DNA of 64,000 bases from positions 1 to 64,000 of the forward strand of contig NZ_JAKXMK010000010.1 of NCBI RefSeq assembly GCF_022524485.1. The letters run 5' to 3'. The notes under the pieces are model-generated. The model worked only from the letters and a program-made list of their open reading frames with translations. It had not been told where the DNA came from and did not search any database. A program made the position numbers and the translations under genes. Below, piece by piece: positions 47,067-56,068 of the stretch (position 1 is the stretch's first letter; the number at the start of each line of letters is the position of its first letter). Source of the stretch: Pseudonocardia alaniniphila. Its GTDB lineage: Bacteria; Actinomycetota; Actinomycetes; Mycobacteriales; Pseudonocardiaceae.

Positions 47067-48746
47067 GTGTCTGCCAATGAGCGTGTGGGTCCGACCCGCG
47101 AGGCGAGGGTCGACGACCCCGGCCGCGCGTGCGAGGAGGGAATCGACACCGTCGAAATTCGTCCGCGACTGCCGGCGTTGCAGTGGTGGGTTTTCGCGAT
47201 CGTCGGGATCGTGGTCGTGCTGTCGGTCGTGCGTGCATATGGGCCGCTGACCTATCCGGGTGATATCTGGCGGCAGAGTGACACTGCCACTATCGCGCAC
47301 AACTTCGCCACAAACGGCATGAACATCTTCTTTCCGCAGATCAACTGGGGTGGGGCGGGCCCCGGATATGTGGAGACCGAGTTCCAGCTGCTGCCGTGGC
47401 TGACCGCGGTGCTGTATCTCGTCTTCGGTGAACATGTCGCGCTGGGCCGGCTGATCTCGCTGGGTTTCATGCTGGTGGCTGCGGCCGCGTTCTGGGGCCT
47501 GGCTCGGAGGCTGCTGCCCCCGACCGCGGCTCAGTGGGCGCTGGCAGCGTTCTTCCTGTCCCCGGCGTTCATGCGCTGGGGGACGGCGTTCATGCCCGAG
47601 GCGACGGTATTGGCGTTCTACATGCTCGCCCTGCTCGGATTCTGTCGCTGGCTGCGCGAGGACCGGGTCATCTTCCTGGTGTGGGCCGCGGCGGCGACCT
47701 CGATGGCGGCGCTCGTGAAGCCGACGTCACTGCACATCGGGGCGGTCCTAGGGCTGTGGCTGGTCTTCGCCGCCCGGGACCGGTTGCGCAGGCCCTCCCT
47801 GTACGTGGCCGGCCTGGCGGCGTTGGTGGCGCCCGTGCTGTGGCTGCGCCACGCGGCCTGGCTGCACGCCACCTACGGCAACACCTTCGGCGTGATCTCC
47901 GGCGGTGACAGCAAGTGGGGCAGCCTCGAACTGTGGCTGAGCCCCGGCTTCTACGTGGGCAACTTCCGCAGCGAGGCGATTTTCATCTACGGACTGATCG
48001 GGGTGCCGCTGGCGGTGTTCGGCGCGGTGTGGCTTTGGCGGCGCCACTCGAGCACTTCCCTCACCGTGCCATTGCTCGCCGCCGGGATGATCGCGTTGGC
48101 CGTGTACTACTTCGCGGTGGGCCGCTACAGCAGCACCGACCTGGGAATCCAGTACCACGTCTATTCGCTGCCCTATGCGGCACTCGCCATCGGTGCCGGA
48201 TGTACTGCGGTGCTGCATTGGACCCGCGGGCGATGGAGCCCCCTCGCAATCGGTATGACCGGCGTCGCGATGGCCGTGCTGTTGGGCTCCCAGGCCGTGA
48301 ACGTGTTCTTCCAGTCATTGCCGGACCGCTCCGGAGTCTTCGGGGCCTGCGCGACGCAGCTCGATGCGGTGTCGAGCCCGTCGGACTTGGTGGTGGTCAG
48401 TACCACCAGCCGCACGATCGAGGACGGGGTGACCAACAACTACCAGGAACCGATCGTGTTCTTCCTCGCCGACAGGCAGGGCTGGAGCCTGCCCGCCGAC
48501 AAGCACACCCCTGAGAGTGTGCAGAGTCTGCGCGCCGAGGGGGCGAGGTTCCTGGTGGTCGGCGATCCCCAACTCGTTCCGGCAGGCGGGCCGCTGGCGA
48601 GTTGGCTGGCCGACAACGCCGACCAGATCCGCTCCTCAGCTCAGGACGGCTGCGCGATCTGGGACCTCGGCCAATCCTCCCGCTCCTCTTCTGCCTCCGC
48701 GGGCGGGAGTGCTCCCGACTCCGAGAATCCACCCGGCAACCCATGA
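47067..48746 (+). CDS. GT39/ArnT-like membrane glycosyltransferase
   Basis: 559 aa with a first transmembrane helix at about 37-57 and some ten more. The first extracytoplasmic loop carries GDIWRQSDTATIAHNF, an acidic-residue layout typical of lipid-phosphosugar-dependent GT-C enzymes (PMT/ArnT group). A soluble C-terminal domain follows. The GTG start has AGGTGA upstream. It lies just upstream of the decaprenyl-phosphate phosphoribosyltransferase gene, which suggests a role in arabinan or other envelope glycan synthesis; donor and acceptor are unknown. Confidence 0.75.
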   Translation: MSANERVGPTREARVDDPGRACEEGIDTVEIRPRLPALQWWVFAIVGIVVVLSVVRAYGPLTYPGDIWRQSDTATIAHNFATNGMNIFFPQINWGGAGPGYVETEFQLLPWLTAVLYLVFGEHVALGRLISLGFMLVAAAAFWGLARRLLPPTAAQWALAAFFLSPAFMRWGTAFMPEATVLAFYMLALLGFCRWLREDRVIFLVWAAAATSMAALVKPTSLHIGAVLGLWLVFAARDRLRRPSLYVAGLAALVAPVLWLRHAAWLHATYGNTFGVISGGDSKWGSLELWLSPGFYVGNFRSEAIFIYGLIGVPLAVFGAVWLWRRHSSTSLTVPLLAAGMIALAVYYFAVGRYSSTDLGIQYHVYSLPYAALAIGAGCTAVLHWTRGRWSPLAIGMTGVAMAVLLGSQAVNVFFQSLPDRSGVFGACATQLDAVSSPSDLVVVSTTSRTIEDGVTNNYQEPIVFFLADRQGWSLPADKHTPESVQSLRAEGARFLVVGDPQLVPAGGPLASWLADNADQIRSSAQDGCAIWDLGQSSRSSSASAGGSAPDSENPPGNP

Positions 48747-48822
48747 GCCCACATCGCAACGGCCGGAGCCAATCGTGCTGCCGCCCGCTCGCCGTTCGCC
48801 GTCTCTCCCAGAAGGACGATCG

Positions 48823-49749
48823 ATGACCAGTACCGACGCGCCCGCACAGCAGATCGCCCCACAGCTGAACCGCACGCCCGTGAGCGTCGCCCGCGGCGTC
48901 GTCAAGACGATGCGGCCGCGGCAATGGCTGAAGAACGTCTTGGTGCTCGCGGCGCCATTCGTCGGTGGTGACCTGTTCACCGGGGGCATCGCGATCAATC
49001 TCGCGATCGCGTTCGCGGCGTTCTCGCTCGCCGCATCCGGCATCTACCTGGTCAACGATGCGAACGACGTCGCGGCCGACCGGGCGCACCCGACGAAGCG
49101 CAACCGTCCGATTGCAGCCGGGATCGTCCCGGGCCCGCTCGCGATGGTGGTGGCCGGCGTGCTGCTGCTGGGCTCGCTCGCGCTGAGCCTGCTGGCAGGG
49201 GCGAGCCTCGTGATCGTCCTCGCGGTCTACATCGGGGTGCAGCTGGCGTACTGCTTCTGGCTCAAGCACCAGCCGGTGCTCGACATCTGCATCGTCGCGT
49301 CCGGCTTCCTACTGCGCGCCATCGCGGGTGGCGCGGCCACCGGCATCCCGCTGTCGCAGTGGTTCCTGCTGGTCGCCGGGTTCGGGTCGCTGTTCATGGT
49401 GGCCGGCAAGCGCTACGCGGAGATGATGCTGGCGGAGCGCACCGGCGCGAAGATCCGCAAGTCGCTGGAGAGCTACTCCTCGTCGTACCTGCGGTTCGTC
49501 TGGGCGCTCTCGGCCACCGTGCTGATCACGACGTACTCCCTGTGGGCCTTCGACATCGGCGTGGAGCAGCACAGCAGCGTCTGGTCGGTGATCTCGATCG
49601 TGCCGTTCGTGATCGCCGTGCTGCGCTACTCGGTGGACGTCGACTCCGGCAACGGCGGCGCGCCCGAGGAGATCGCGCTCGGCGACCGCGTGCTGCAGGT
49701 ACTGGCCCTCCTGTGGATCGCAGCCCTGGTGCTCACGGTGTACGCCTAG
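48823..49749 (+). CDS. ubiA: Decaprenyl-phosphate phosphoribosyltransferase (UbiA family)
   Basis: 308 aa polytopic UbiA-family protein. The first Asp-rich motif LVNDANDVAADRAHPTKRNRPIAAG and the RPRQWLKNVLVLAAPF start match the mycobacterial DPPR synthase (Rv3806c), which makes the precursor of decaprenylphosphoryl arabinose for arabinogalactan. The ATG at 48823 has GAAGGA upstream. Later helices and YSVDVDSGNGGAPEEIALGDRVLQ complete the family pattern. Confidence 0.9.
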   Translation: MTSTDAPAQQIAPQLNRTPVSVARGVVKTMRPRQWLKNVLVLAAPFVGGDLFTGGIAINLAIAFAAFSLAASGIYLVNDANDVAADRAHPTKRNRPIAAGIVPGPLAMVVAGVLLLGSLALSLLAGASLVIVLAVYIGVQLAYCFWLKHQPVLDICIVASGFLLRAIAGGAATGIPLSQWFLLVAGFGSLFMVAGKRYAEMMLAERTGAKIRKSLESYSSSYLRFVWALSATVLITTYSLWAFDIGVEQHSSVWSVISIVPFVIAVLRYSVDVDSGNGGAPEEIALGDRVLQVLALLWIAALVLTVYA

Positions 49750-49802
49750 CCTGGATACGAGCTCGATGTAGCGAGACGGTGGACCTGGCCTCGTCGGCGC
49801 TC

Positions 49803-50447
49803 TCATCGGGCGCGGCTACCCGCCATCGGTGCCAGCCTGGCGGCGGGCGGGAGCGGCGCCGGCGTCGGCGTGGCCTGAAGAGCCTGGATCACGAGAGCGG
49901 CGAAGCGACGGGAGGCCGCGACGCGGGCGGCAGGCGACGCGGCGTGAATGCCGTCATTCGCCATGAGCACCAGGACCATGTCGTCAACGACGAAGTCGGG
50001 CCGCAGCCGACCCGCCGCCTTCGCTCGTCGCGCCAGTTCGGCGATCGCCTTCAGCGCGTGGTCGCGGTTTGCGGCGAAGTCCGCAGCGTGCGGGTAGGCC
50101 GCTATGAACGCCGTAGTAAGCCCGCGGTCGCGCGCGTGCAGCTCGCAGATCCGTTCGATCACCAGGCGGATGCCATCCCAGGGATCCTGCTCCCGAAGAC
50201 CTTCGTCAACGATCACCCGACATGCCCGCACCTGGTCGGCGAAGGCCTCGGTGACCAGCGCCTCCTTCGCCGGGAAGTGGCGGTACAGGGTGGCGGGCCC
50301 GACCCCCGCGCGCCGCGCGACCTCCCGCATCGGGACGGCCAACCCCTCGGCGGCGAACAATGCGCGGGCCGCTTCGAGGATCCGGTCCCGGTTGTCACGG
50401 GCATCGGAGCGCAGGGAACGAGGCAGATGTTGGACCACTTCTCTCAC
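49803..50447 (-). CDS. TetR-family transcriptional regulator
   Basis: 214 aa. The N-terminal HTH (ILEAARALFAAEGLAVPMREVARRAGVGPATLYRHFPAKEALV) is canonical TetR, and the C-terminal ligand domain is Ala-rich. It is divergent from the oxidoreductase gene with a 20-bp perfect palindrome in the 41-bp gap, so it almost certainly represses that gene and possibly itself. Confidence 0.92.
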   Translation of the reverse strand: MREVVQHLPRSLRSDARDNRDRILEAARALFAAEGLAVPMREVARRAGVGPATLYRHFPAKEALVTEAFADQVRACRVIVDEGLREQDPWDGIRLVIERICELHARDRGLTTAFIAAYPHAADFAANRDHALKAIAELARRAKAAGRLRPDFVVDDMVLVLMANDGIHAASPAARVAASRRFAALVIQALQATPTPAPLPPAARLAPMAGSRAR

Positions 50448-50455
50448 TTCGGCTG

Positions 50456-50475
50456 AACGGACGGGCCCGTCCGTT
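50456..50475. promoter_or_regulatory. TetR operator palindrome
   Basis: AACGGACGGGCCCGTCCGTT is a perfect 20-bp palindrome between the divergent TetR and oxidoreductase genes. Its last base is the first of the -10 box TAGCTT (50475-50480). Confidence 0.8.
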
Positions 50476-50480
50476 AGCTT
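50475..50480 (+). promoter_or_regulatory. -10 element of the oxidoreductase gene (leaderless)
   Basis: TAGCTT lies eight bases before the GTG at 50489 and overlaps the TetR operator. Confidence 0.5.
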
Positions 50481-50488
50481 CCGGCAAC

Positions 50489-51445
50489 GTGAAGGCGATC
50501 GTGATCACGTCGTTCGGAGGCCCGGAGGGTCTCGAGGTGGTCGACGTCCCGGAGCCGGTCCCGGATCGTGGCCAGGTACTGGTCGCACCCGAGGCGATCG
50601 GCGTCGGTGGCGTTGACGCCGTCATCCGCCGGGGCACCCTCGGCTCCTACGGCTTCACCGAGGGCCACGTCCCCGGCAGCGAGGTCGCCGGTGTCGTGAC
50701 CGCGGTCGGAGCGGACGTAGACCCGTCCTGGATCGGTCGCCGCGTGTGGGCCTTCACCGGAACCGGCGGAGGCTACGTCGAACGCGCGGTCGCCACCGTC
50801 GAGGAGATCCACCCCCTGCCGGCGGACCTCGCGCCCGCCGACGCAGTCGCGCTCGGCGGCTCCGGCGTGGTGGCGCACTTCGGCCTCGCCCACGCCCACC
50901 TCGCTGCCGGCGAGTCGGTGCTCGTGCGGGGCGCCTCCGGCAGCATCGGCACCACGACGGTCCAACTTGCTGCTCAGCAGGGTGCCGGTGCCGTGGCGGT
51001 CACCACGTCCTCGCCCGAGCGCGGCGAGCGCCTGCGCGAACTCGGTGCGACGCACGTGCTCGACCGCACGGCACGCGGAGGCCCCGGGTTCGACGTGGTC
51101 ATCGACATCGTGGCGGGCCCCGCCCTGCCTGACCTCCTCGACTTGCTCAACCCGAACGGGCGCGTCGTCGTGGTCGGGGCAGTGGGCGGCCTGCCGCCCA
51201 GCGACCTCGGCTCCAGGTTGATGGCCTCCTTCCAGAAGTCCCTGTCCATCGCCACCTTCAGCTCCGCCACCGTGCCCGCCGCCGATCGACGCGCCGTGCG
51301 CGCCGCGCAGTTCGCGGCCGCGGCACGCGGTGAACTCCGCACCGTGATCCACGATGTGCTACCTCTCGACCAGGCCGCAATCGCGCACCACCGGATGGAC
51401 GCGGGCGAGGTGTTCGGCCGGATCGTGCTGACTCCCGGTCGGTAG
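50489..51445 (+). CDS. Quinone oxidoreductase-like MDR family protein
   Basis: 318 aa, medium-chain dehydrogenase/reductase fold. It has an N-terminal GroES-like domain (KAIVITSFGGPEGLEVVDVPEP, GHVPGSEVAGVVTAVG) and an NADPH-binding Rossmann motif RGASGSIGTTTVQLAAQQGA. The zinc-binding residues of alcohol dehydrogenases are missing, so it belongs to the zeta-crystallin/quinone-reductase branch. It is controlled by the divergent TetR through the palindrome at its promoter. Confidence 0.87.
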   Translation: MKAIVITSFGGPEGLEVVDVPEPVPDRGQVLVAPEAIGVGGVDAVIRRGTLGSYGFTEGHVPGSEVAGVVTAVGADVDPSWIGRRVWAFTGTGGGYVERAVATVEEIHPLPADLAPADAVALGGSGVVAHFGLAHAHLAAGESVLVRGASGSIGTTTVQLAAQQGAGAVAVTTSSPERGERLRELGATHVLDRTARGGPGFDVVIDIVAGPALPDLLDLLNPNGRVVVVGAVGGLPPSDLGSRLMASFQKSLSIATFSSATVPAADRRAVRAAQFAAAARGELRTVIHDVLPLDQAAIAHHRMDAGEVFGRIVLTPGR

Positions 51446-51560
51446 CCACACGGGGCATCCGATCGCTCTATCGGCGACCTGCGTTGCCCATTCGTCAGGG
51501 TCTGATCGACGCGCGTCCCCTAGGTTGGCCTCAACAGGCACGGGCGGACGGAGGTGCGCG

Positions 51561-52178
51561 ATGCCGAAGATCATCGGGGGCTCGCTGCACGCCCACCGCC
51601 AGCAGGTGCGGGCACGGGTCTTCGAGGTGCTGCGCACGCAGCTCTACGAGCGGGGGTTCGACGCGGTCACCCTCGCCGGGGTCGCGGCCGAGGCCGGCCT
51701 CGGTCGTACCGCGATGTACAACCACTTCCCCGACAAGGAAAGCCTGCTCGTCGCCTTCGTCGAGGCCGAGGCGGCCGGCTACGTCGACCGGCTGCGCGAG
51801 GCCGTCGACGCGATCCCCGACCCGGTGGCCAAGCTCGCCACGTTCGTGCGGCTGCAGCTGCGTGTGCTCGCCGAGTACCACCTCCCGCCGGGCACCGCGC
51901 TGGCGTCCGCGCTCGCACCGGCCGCGTACCGGCGAATCAGCGCGCACGCCGACCCGATCACCGAACAGCTGCGCGAGATTCTCGACGCCGGGCGGCGCGC
52001 GGGGCGGTTGCCGGACGAGGATCCGGACATCCTGCTCCCGATGATCACTGCGGCGCTGGCCAGTCGCCAGGTCGTCGACGTGCCGCCTGAGCAGCTGGAT
52101 CAGGCCATCGAGGCCGCTGTGCGGTTCGTGCTGCGAGCAGTCGGAGCGAGTGAGGTCGACGAGGGGACGGCGAAATAA
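51561..52178 (+). CDS. TetR-family transcriptional regulator
   Basis: 205 aa. HTH VRARVFEVLRTQLYERGFDAVTLAGVAAEAGLGRTAMYNHFPDKESLLVAF. The ATG at 51561 has GGAGG six bases upstream. A palindrome-like TAGGTTGGCCTCAAC about 40 bp before the start may be its own operator. It lies 76 bp upstream of the heme oxygenase gene on the same strand. Confidence 0.9.
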   Translation: MPKIIGGSLHAHRQQVRARVFEVLRTQLYERGFDAVTLAGVAAEAGLGRTAMYNHFPDKESLLVAFVEAEAAGYVDRLREAVDAIPDPVAKLATFVRLQLRVLAEYHLPPGTALASALAPAAYRRISAHADPITEQLREILDAGRRAGRLPDEDPDILLPMITAALASRQVVDVPPEQLDQAIEAAVRFVLRAVGASEVDEGTAK

Positions 52179-52194
52179 GGGTAGCCTAACTCGC
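52176..52194. promoter_or_regulatory. Iron-box-like sequence upstream of heme oxygenase
   Basis: TAAGGGTAGCCTAACTCGC matches about 12 of 19 positions of the IdeR/DtxR consensus, notably the central TAGCCTAAC. Iron control of heme oxygenase is well known in actinobacteria. Confidence 0.5.
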
Positions 52195-52214
52195 GGGGAT
52201 GACCTAAGCTCTTT

Positions 52215-52229
52215 CTGACAAGGTGTCAG
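52215..52229. promoter_or_regulatory. Inverted repeat in the heme oxygenase leader
   Basis: CTGACA-AGG-TGTCAG is a perfect 6-bp dyad with a 3-bp spacer, 26 bp upstream of the heme oxygenase ATG. It could be an operator for the upstream TetR protein. Confidence 0.5.
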
Positions 52230-52254
52230 ATCGTTGCCCCGAGGAGACGCCCCA

Positions 52255-52923
52255 ATGCCGGTGACCACCGACCTCGTCTCGGCCCCGTTCTCCGCGACGC
52301 TGCGCGCCTCCACCAGGGCCGTCCACGAGCGCGCCAACCACTCCGGCTACATGAACGCGCTGTTGGGCAGCGAGCTCACGCTGGCCGGCTACACGCAGCT
52401 CGCGGTCCAGTACTACTTCATCTACCGGGCGATCGAACAGGTCAGCGACACGATGGCCGGCGACGACACCGGTCGCGAGTTCGTCTTCGACGAGCTGCGC
52501 AGGCTGCCGAAGCTCGAGGCCGACATGGCGTTCCTCGTCGGGCCGGACTGGCGCGAGACGATCCGCCCGCTTCCCGCCACCGAGTCGTACGTGCGACGCA
52601 TTCACGAGGCGTCGGTGTGGGCAGGCGGCTACGTCGCCCACCACTACACCCGCTACCTCGGAGACATCGCGGGCGGCCAGATCATCCGCCGGCTGCTGGC
52701 CACCAACTACGGCATCGTCGACGAGGGCGCGCTGTTCTACCACTTCGACGAGATCGGCAGTGCCCCCGCGTTCCGCGACCGCTACCGCGCCAAGCTCGAC
52801 GCCGCCCCGTGGAACGAGACCGACCGAACCAGGGTCGTCGACGAGACACTCATCGCGTTCGAGTGCAACGTCGCGGTGTTCGCCGAGCTGGCCGAGGACA
52901 TGCACCGGTACCAGGCGGCGTAA
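52255..52923 (+). CDS. Heme oxygenase (biliverdin-producing, HmuO-like)
   Basis: 222 aa all-helical protein. LRASTRAVHERANHSGYMNALLG supplies the heme-ligating histidine (H24), and VAHHYTRYLGDIAGGQIIRRLL is the distal-helix signature with its glycine kink. It opens heme to release iron. The ATG at 52255 has GAGGAGA upstream. The iron box and TetR gene before it fit heme or iron control. No heme-uptake genes are adjacent. Confidence 0.93.
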   Translation: MPVTTDLVSAPFSATLRASTRAVHERANHSGYMNALLGSELTLAGYTQLAVQYYFIYRAIEQVSDTMAGDDTGREFVFDELRRLPKLEADMAFLVGPDWRETIRPLPATESYVRRIHEASVWAGGYVAHHYTRYLGDIAGGQIIRRLLATNYGIVDEGALFYHFDEIGSAPAFRDRYRAKLDAAPWNETDRTRVVDETLIAFECNVAVFAELAEDMHRYQAA

Positions 52924-52955
52924 GGCCGCCTCCCTCACCCGCCGCCGGCGCGCGA

Positions 52956-54167
52956 TCACACGTCCCAGGTGACCGGGAGGCGCTTCACTCCATAGATGTC
53001 CGCGGTCTCCGGGCGCAGGCCGACCTCTTCGGCAGGTACGGCCAGGCGCAGGGTGGGGAAGCGGTTGACCAGCGCAGGGAGCGCGACCCGCATCTCGACG
53101 CGGGCCAGTTGCTGGCCGAGGCACTGGTGGATGCCGTGGCCGAAGGCCAGGTGGCCGCCGTCCTGCCTGTGGAGGTCGAGCACGTCGGGATCATCGAAAC
53201 GCTCAGGGTCGCGGTTGGCGGTGTTGATCGACAGGATGACCGCCGTGCCGGACTCGATGGTCTGGCCGCCCAACTCGACGTCCTCCAGCGCCGTTCGCAT
53301 GAACGTCTTCGCGACGCTCAGGTACCGCAACAGTTCCTCCACGGCCCGGTCGGCGAGCGCGGGATCGGCGCGCAGCGCGGCCAGTTGCGCCGGGTTGCGC
53401 AGTAGCGCGAAGGTGCCCAGCGCCAGCATGTTCGTGGTGGTGTCGAGCCCGGCCGCCAGCAGGGTCAGGCTGATCCCCCTCAGCTCCTCATCAGTCAGAT
53501 CGCTGCTGGTGAGGTCGCTGAGCACGTCATCGGTGGGGTGCGCGCGCTTGCCGGCCACCAGCTCCGCGAGGTACTGCTGGGTCGCGAGGTAGGCCGCGAT
53601 CAGGTCCTCGTCGCTCGTCTCCCCGTTCATGAACTTGTCGATGTTCTCCTGGAAGGAGTCCCGCTCCTCGTAGGGCACCCCGAGCAGCTCGCAGATCATG
53701 ATGGCGGGGATGGGCCTGGCGAATGCGGTGACCAGGTCCGCCGGCGGCCCGGCCTTCTCCATCGCGTCCAGGTGGTCGGCGGTGACCTGCTCGACGCGCT
53801 CGGTGAGCTGGCGCATCCGCCGGACGGTGAACTTGCCCACCAGCGGTTTGCGATAACGGCTGTGCTGCGGCTCGTCGGTGAGGAGGAACTCGCCGGGTGC
53901 CGCAGAAGGGACTTCGATGAGGTCGCCGTAGTCGATGAGCGGGTGGTGGTGCATGAGCTCCTTGCGCGAGCTGAACCGGGAGTCGGCCAGGACCGACCGG
54001 ACCAGGTCGTATCCGGTGATCAACCAGCCCTGGTGCCCGTCGGGGAAGGGATAGCGGCTGATGGGGCCGTGCCGTCGGGCATCGGTCAGCTCTGCCGGCG
54101 GGTCGAAGGGGCAACCGGGCCGGCGCGCCGCGGGCAGCGTCGTGACGGTGTGGACGGATTCACTCAT
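52956..54167 (-). CDS. Cytochrome P450
   Basis: 403 aa soluble bacterial P450. The heme-ligand motif FGHGIHQCLG has cysteine C349, the I-helix motif AGLDTT is at 239-244, and the ExxR motif is E278-R281. It resembles CYP105/107-type enzymes that hydroxylate secondary metabolites or xenobiotics. No ferredoxin gene is beside it. It converges on the heme oxygenase gene and lies 84 bp downstream of the exporter permease gene on the same strand, so it may belong to the same unit. Confidence 0.94.
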   Translation of the reverse strand: MSESVHTVTTLPAARRPGCPFDPPAELTDARRHGPISRYPFPDGHQGWLITGYDLVRSVLADSRFSSRKELMHHHPLIDYGDLIEVPSAAPGEFLLTDEPQHSRYRKPLVGKFTVRRMRQLTERVEQVTADHLDAMEKAGPPADLVTAFARPIPAIMICELLGVPYEERDSFQENIDKFMNGETSDEDLIAAYLATQQYLAELVAGKRAHPTDDVLSDLTSSDLTDEELRGISLTLLAAGLDTTTNMLALGTFALLRNPAQLAALRADPALADRAVEELLRYLSVAKTFMRTALEDVELGGQTIESGTAVILSINTANRDPERFDDPDVLDLHRQDGGHLAFGHGIHQCLGQQLARVEMRVALPALVNRFPTLRLAVPAEEVGLRPETADIYGVKRLPVTWDV

Positions 54168-54251
54168 GGTCGTTCCTCATCTCGCGATAGTTCATGTTCG
54201 GCACGCCTCGGAAGCCGTGATGCATTCAGAATTCATTGTGATGGGGTGCTG

Positions 54252-55082
54252 TCATCGCGAGTACTCGCGGTCGAACAGCTGCTTCGACCAGAGGTAGCCG
54301 CCCAGGGCGATCAGGGCGCACCAGACGAGCGCGATCCACGCGTTGTTCCCGATCGGCTGGTCCATCAGCAGGCCACGCAGGGTTTCGATGATCGGCGTGA
54401 ACGGCTGGTATTCGGCGAACCAGCGCAGCCCGTCGGGCATGGAGTCGGTGGGGACGAACCCGCTGCCGAGGAATGGCAGCAGAACCAGTGGCATAGGAAG
54501 ATTGCTCGCGGTCTCGACGCTCTTGCTCACCTGGCCGAGCGCGACGGACAACCACACGAGCGCGAACGTCACCACCGCGAGGAAACCGGCCGTGGCCAGC
54601 CATGCGCCCAGCCCCGCGGCGGGCCGGAATCCGACCAGCAACGCCACGCCGATCACGATCGCCAGGCTGAGCATCGCTTGGATCACGCTGCCCAGAACGT
54701 GCCCGGTCAGTACCGAGACACGGGCGATGTGCATGGTGCGGAACCGGGCGATGATGCCTTCGGTCATGTCCATGGCGATCGAGATCGCGGTCCCCTGGAC
54801 CGTGGCCGTGACGGTCATCAGAATGATCGCGGGTGCCACGTAGTTGACGTACTCGGAACGTCCTCCCGAGCCGCCGCCGAGACCGGCGCCCAGCGTGCCG
54901 CCGAACACGTAGACGAACAGCAGCAGGAAAATGATCGGCATCCCGACAAGCATCACGGTCATCGACGGATATCGCAGCATGTGTTTGAGGTTGCGGCGCA
55001 GCATCGTCATCGAGTCGCGCAGCGAGTAGGAACGCATACTCGTCGCGGCGGGGCGTGTGAGGGCGTGGGCAGGGGCGCTCAT
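54252..55082 (-). CDS. DrrB-type ABC-2 exporter permease
   Basis: 276 aa with six hydrophobic helices. RRNLKHMLRYPSMTVMLVGMPIIFLLLFVYVFGG and GIIARFRTMHIARVSVLTGHVLGSVIQAMLSLAI are the DrrB/ABC-2 signatures. It forms the membrane channel for the adjacent ATPase, with which it overlaps by 4 bp. The substrate is probably a hydrophobic drug or lipid-like molecule. Confidence 0.9.
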   Translation of the reverse strand: MSAPAHALTRPAATSMRSYSLRDSMTMLRRNLKHMLRYPSMTVMLVGMPIIFLLLFVYVFGGTLGAGLGGGSGGRSEYVNYVAPAIILMTVTATVQGTAISIAMDMTEGIIARFRTMHIARVSVLTGHVLGSVIQAMLSLAIVIGVALLVGFRPAAGLGAWLATAGFLAVVTFALVWLSVALGQVSKSVETASNLPMPLVLLPFLGSGFVPTDSMPDGLRWFAEYQPFTPIIETLRGLLMDQPIGNNAWIALVWCALIALGGYLWSKQLFDREYSR

Positions 55083-56038
55083 CGGATGGTCACCTTCTGG
55101 TCGTCCGGGTTGCCGGTGAGGGCGAGGAAGACGTCATCGAGATCGGGGGTGTGCACGGACAGCTCGGCGACCTCGATACCCCGGTGGTCGAGCCGATCGA
55201 GCAGGGTCTTCAGCGAGCGGACTCCGCCGTCGCTCGGCACCCTCAGGGTGAGCGCGTCGTTGTCGCGAAAGACCTGGCCCAGCAGGGGTAAGGCTGCATC
55301 GAGGCCGCGCGGGTCGGCGAACCGCAGGCGGATGTGCCCGCCGGGGATGCGGCGCTTGAGTTCGTCCGCGGTTCCCTCGGCAACCAGCCGGCCGTGGTCG
55401 AGGACCGCGATCCGGTCGGCCAACTCGTCGGCCTCTTCCAGGTACTGCGTGGTCAGGAAGATGGTGACGCCGTCTGCCACCAGGTCGCGGACGATCCGCC
55501 ACATGCCTCGGCGGCTGCGCGGATCCAGTCCGGTGGTCGGCTCGTCGAGGAAGATCACCTGCGGGCTGCCGACCAGGGTCATCGCGAGGTCGAGCCGCCG
55601 CCGCATACCTCCGGAGTAGGTGGATGCCGGTTTCCTGCCGGCCTCGACAAGGTCGAACTGGTCGAGGAGCCGGGCGGCGCGGCGCCGCCCCTCTCTGTGG
55701 GACAGGTGATGAAGATCCGCCATCAGCAGCAGGTTCTCCTCGCCGGTGAGCAGGTTGTCCACCGCCGAGAACTGGCCGGTGACACCGATCGCGGCGCGCA
55801 CCGCGTCGGCTTCGGCCGTCAGATCGTGTCCGGCGACCCGGGCGGCACCCGCGTCGGCACTGATCAAAGTGGACAGGATCTTGACCGTGGTGGTCTTCCC
55901 GGCGCCGTTCGCGCCCAGCAGTGAGAAGACCGTTCCTCTCGGCACGTCCAGGTCGAGACCGTCGAGCACGACGTGGTCCGCGAACGACTTGCGCAGCCCG
56001 GTCACGGTGATCGCCGACTGGAATTGCGTGGTAGTCAT
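55079..56038 (-). CDS. DrrA-type ABC exporter ATPase
   Basis: 319 aa. Walker A GANGAGKTT, signature YSGGMRRRLDLAM, Walker B VIFLDEPTTGLDP, H-loop region FLTTQYLEEADEL, and the DrrA C-terminal domain (ELSVHTPDLDDVFLALTG). It drives the permease encoded next. It lies 30 bp downstream of the DUF4097 gene; all four genes share one strand. Confidence 0.95.
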   Translation of the reverse strand: MTTTQFQSAITVTGLRKSFADHVVLDGLDLDVPRGTVFSLLGANGAGKTTTVKILSTLISADAGAARVAGHDLTAEADAVRAAIGVTGQFSAVDNLLTGEENLLLMADLHHLSHREGRRRAARLLDQFDLVEAGRKPASTYSGGMRRRLDLAMTLVGSPQVIFLDEPTTGLDPRSRRGMWRIVRDLVADGVTIFLTTQYLEEADELADRIAVLDHGRLVAEGTADELKRRIPGGHIRLRFADPRGLDAALPLLGQVFRDNDALTLRVPSDGGVRSLKTLLDRLDHRGIEVAELSVHTPDLDDVFLALTGNPDDQKVTIR

Positions 56039-56068
56039 GGAATTTCCGTTCGCAATGGTCGGAAGCGG

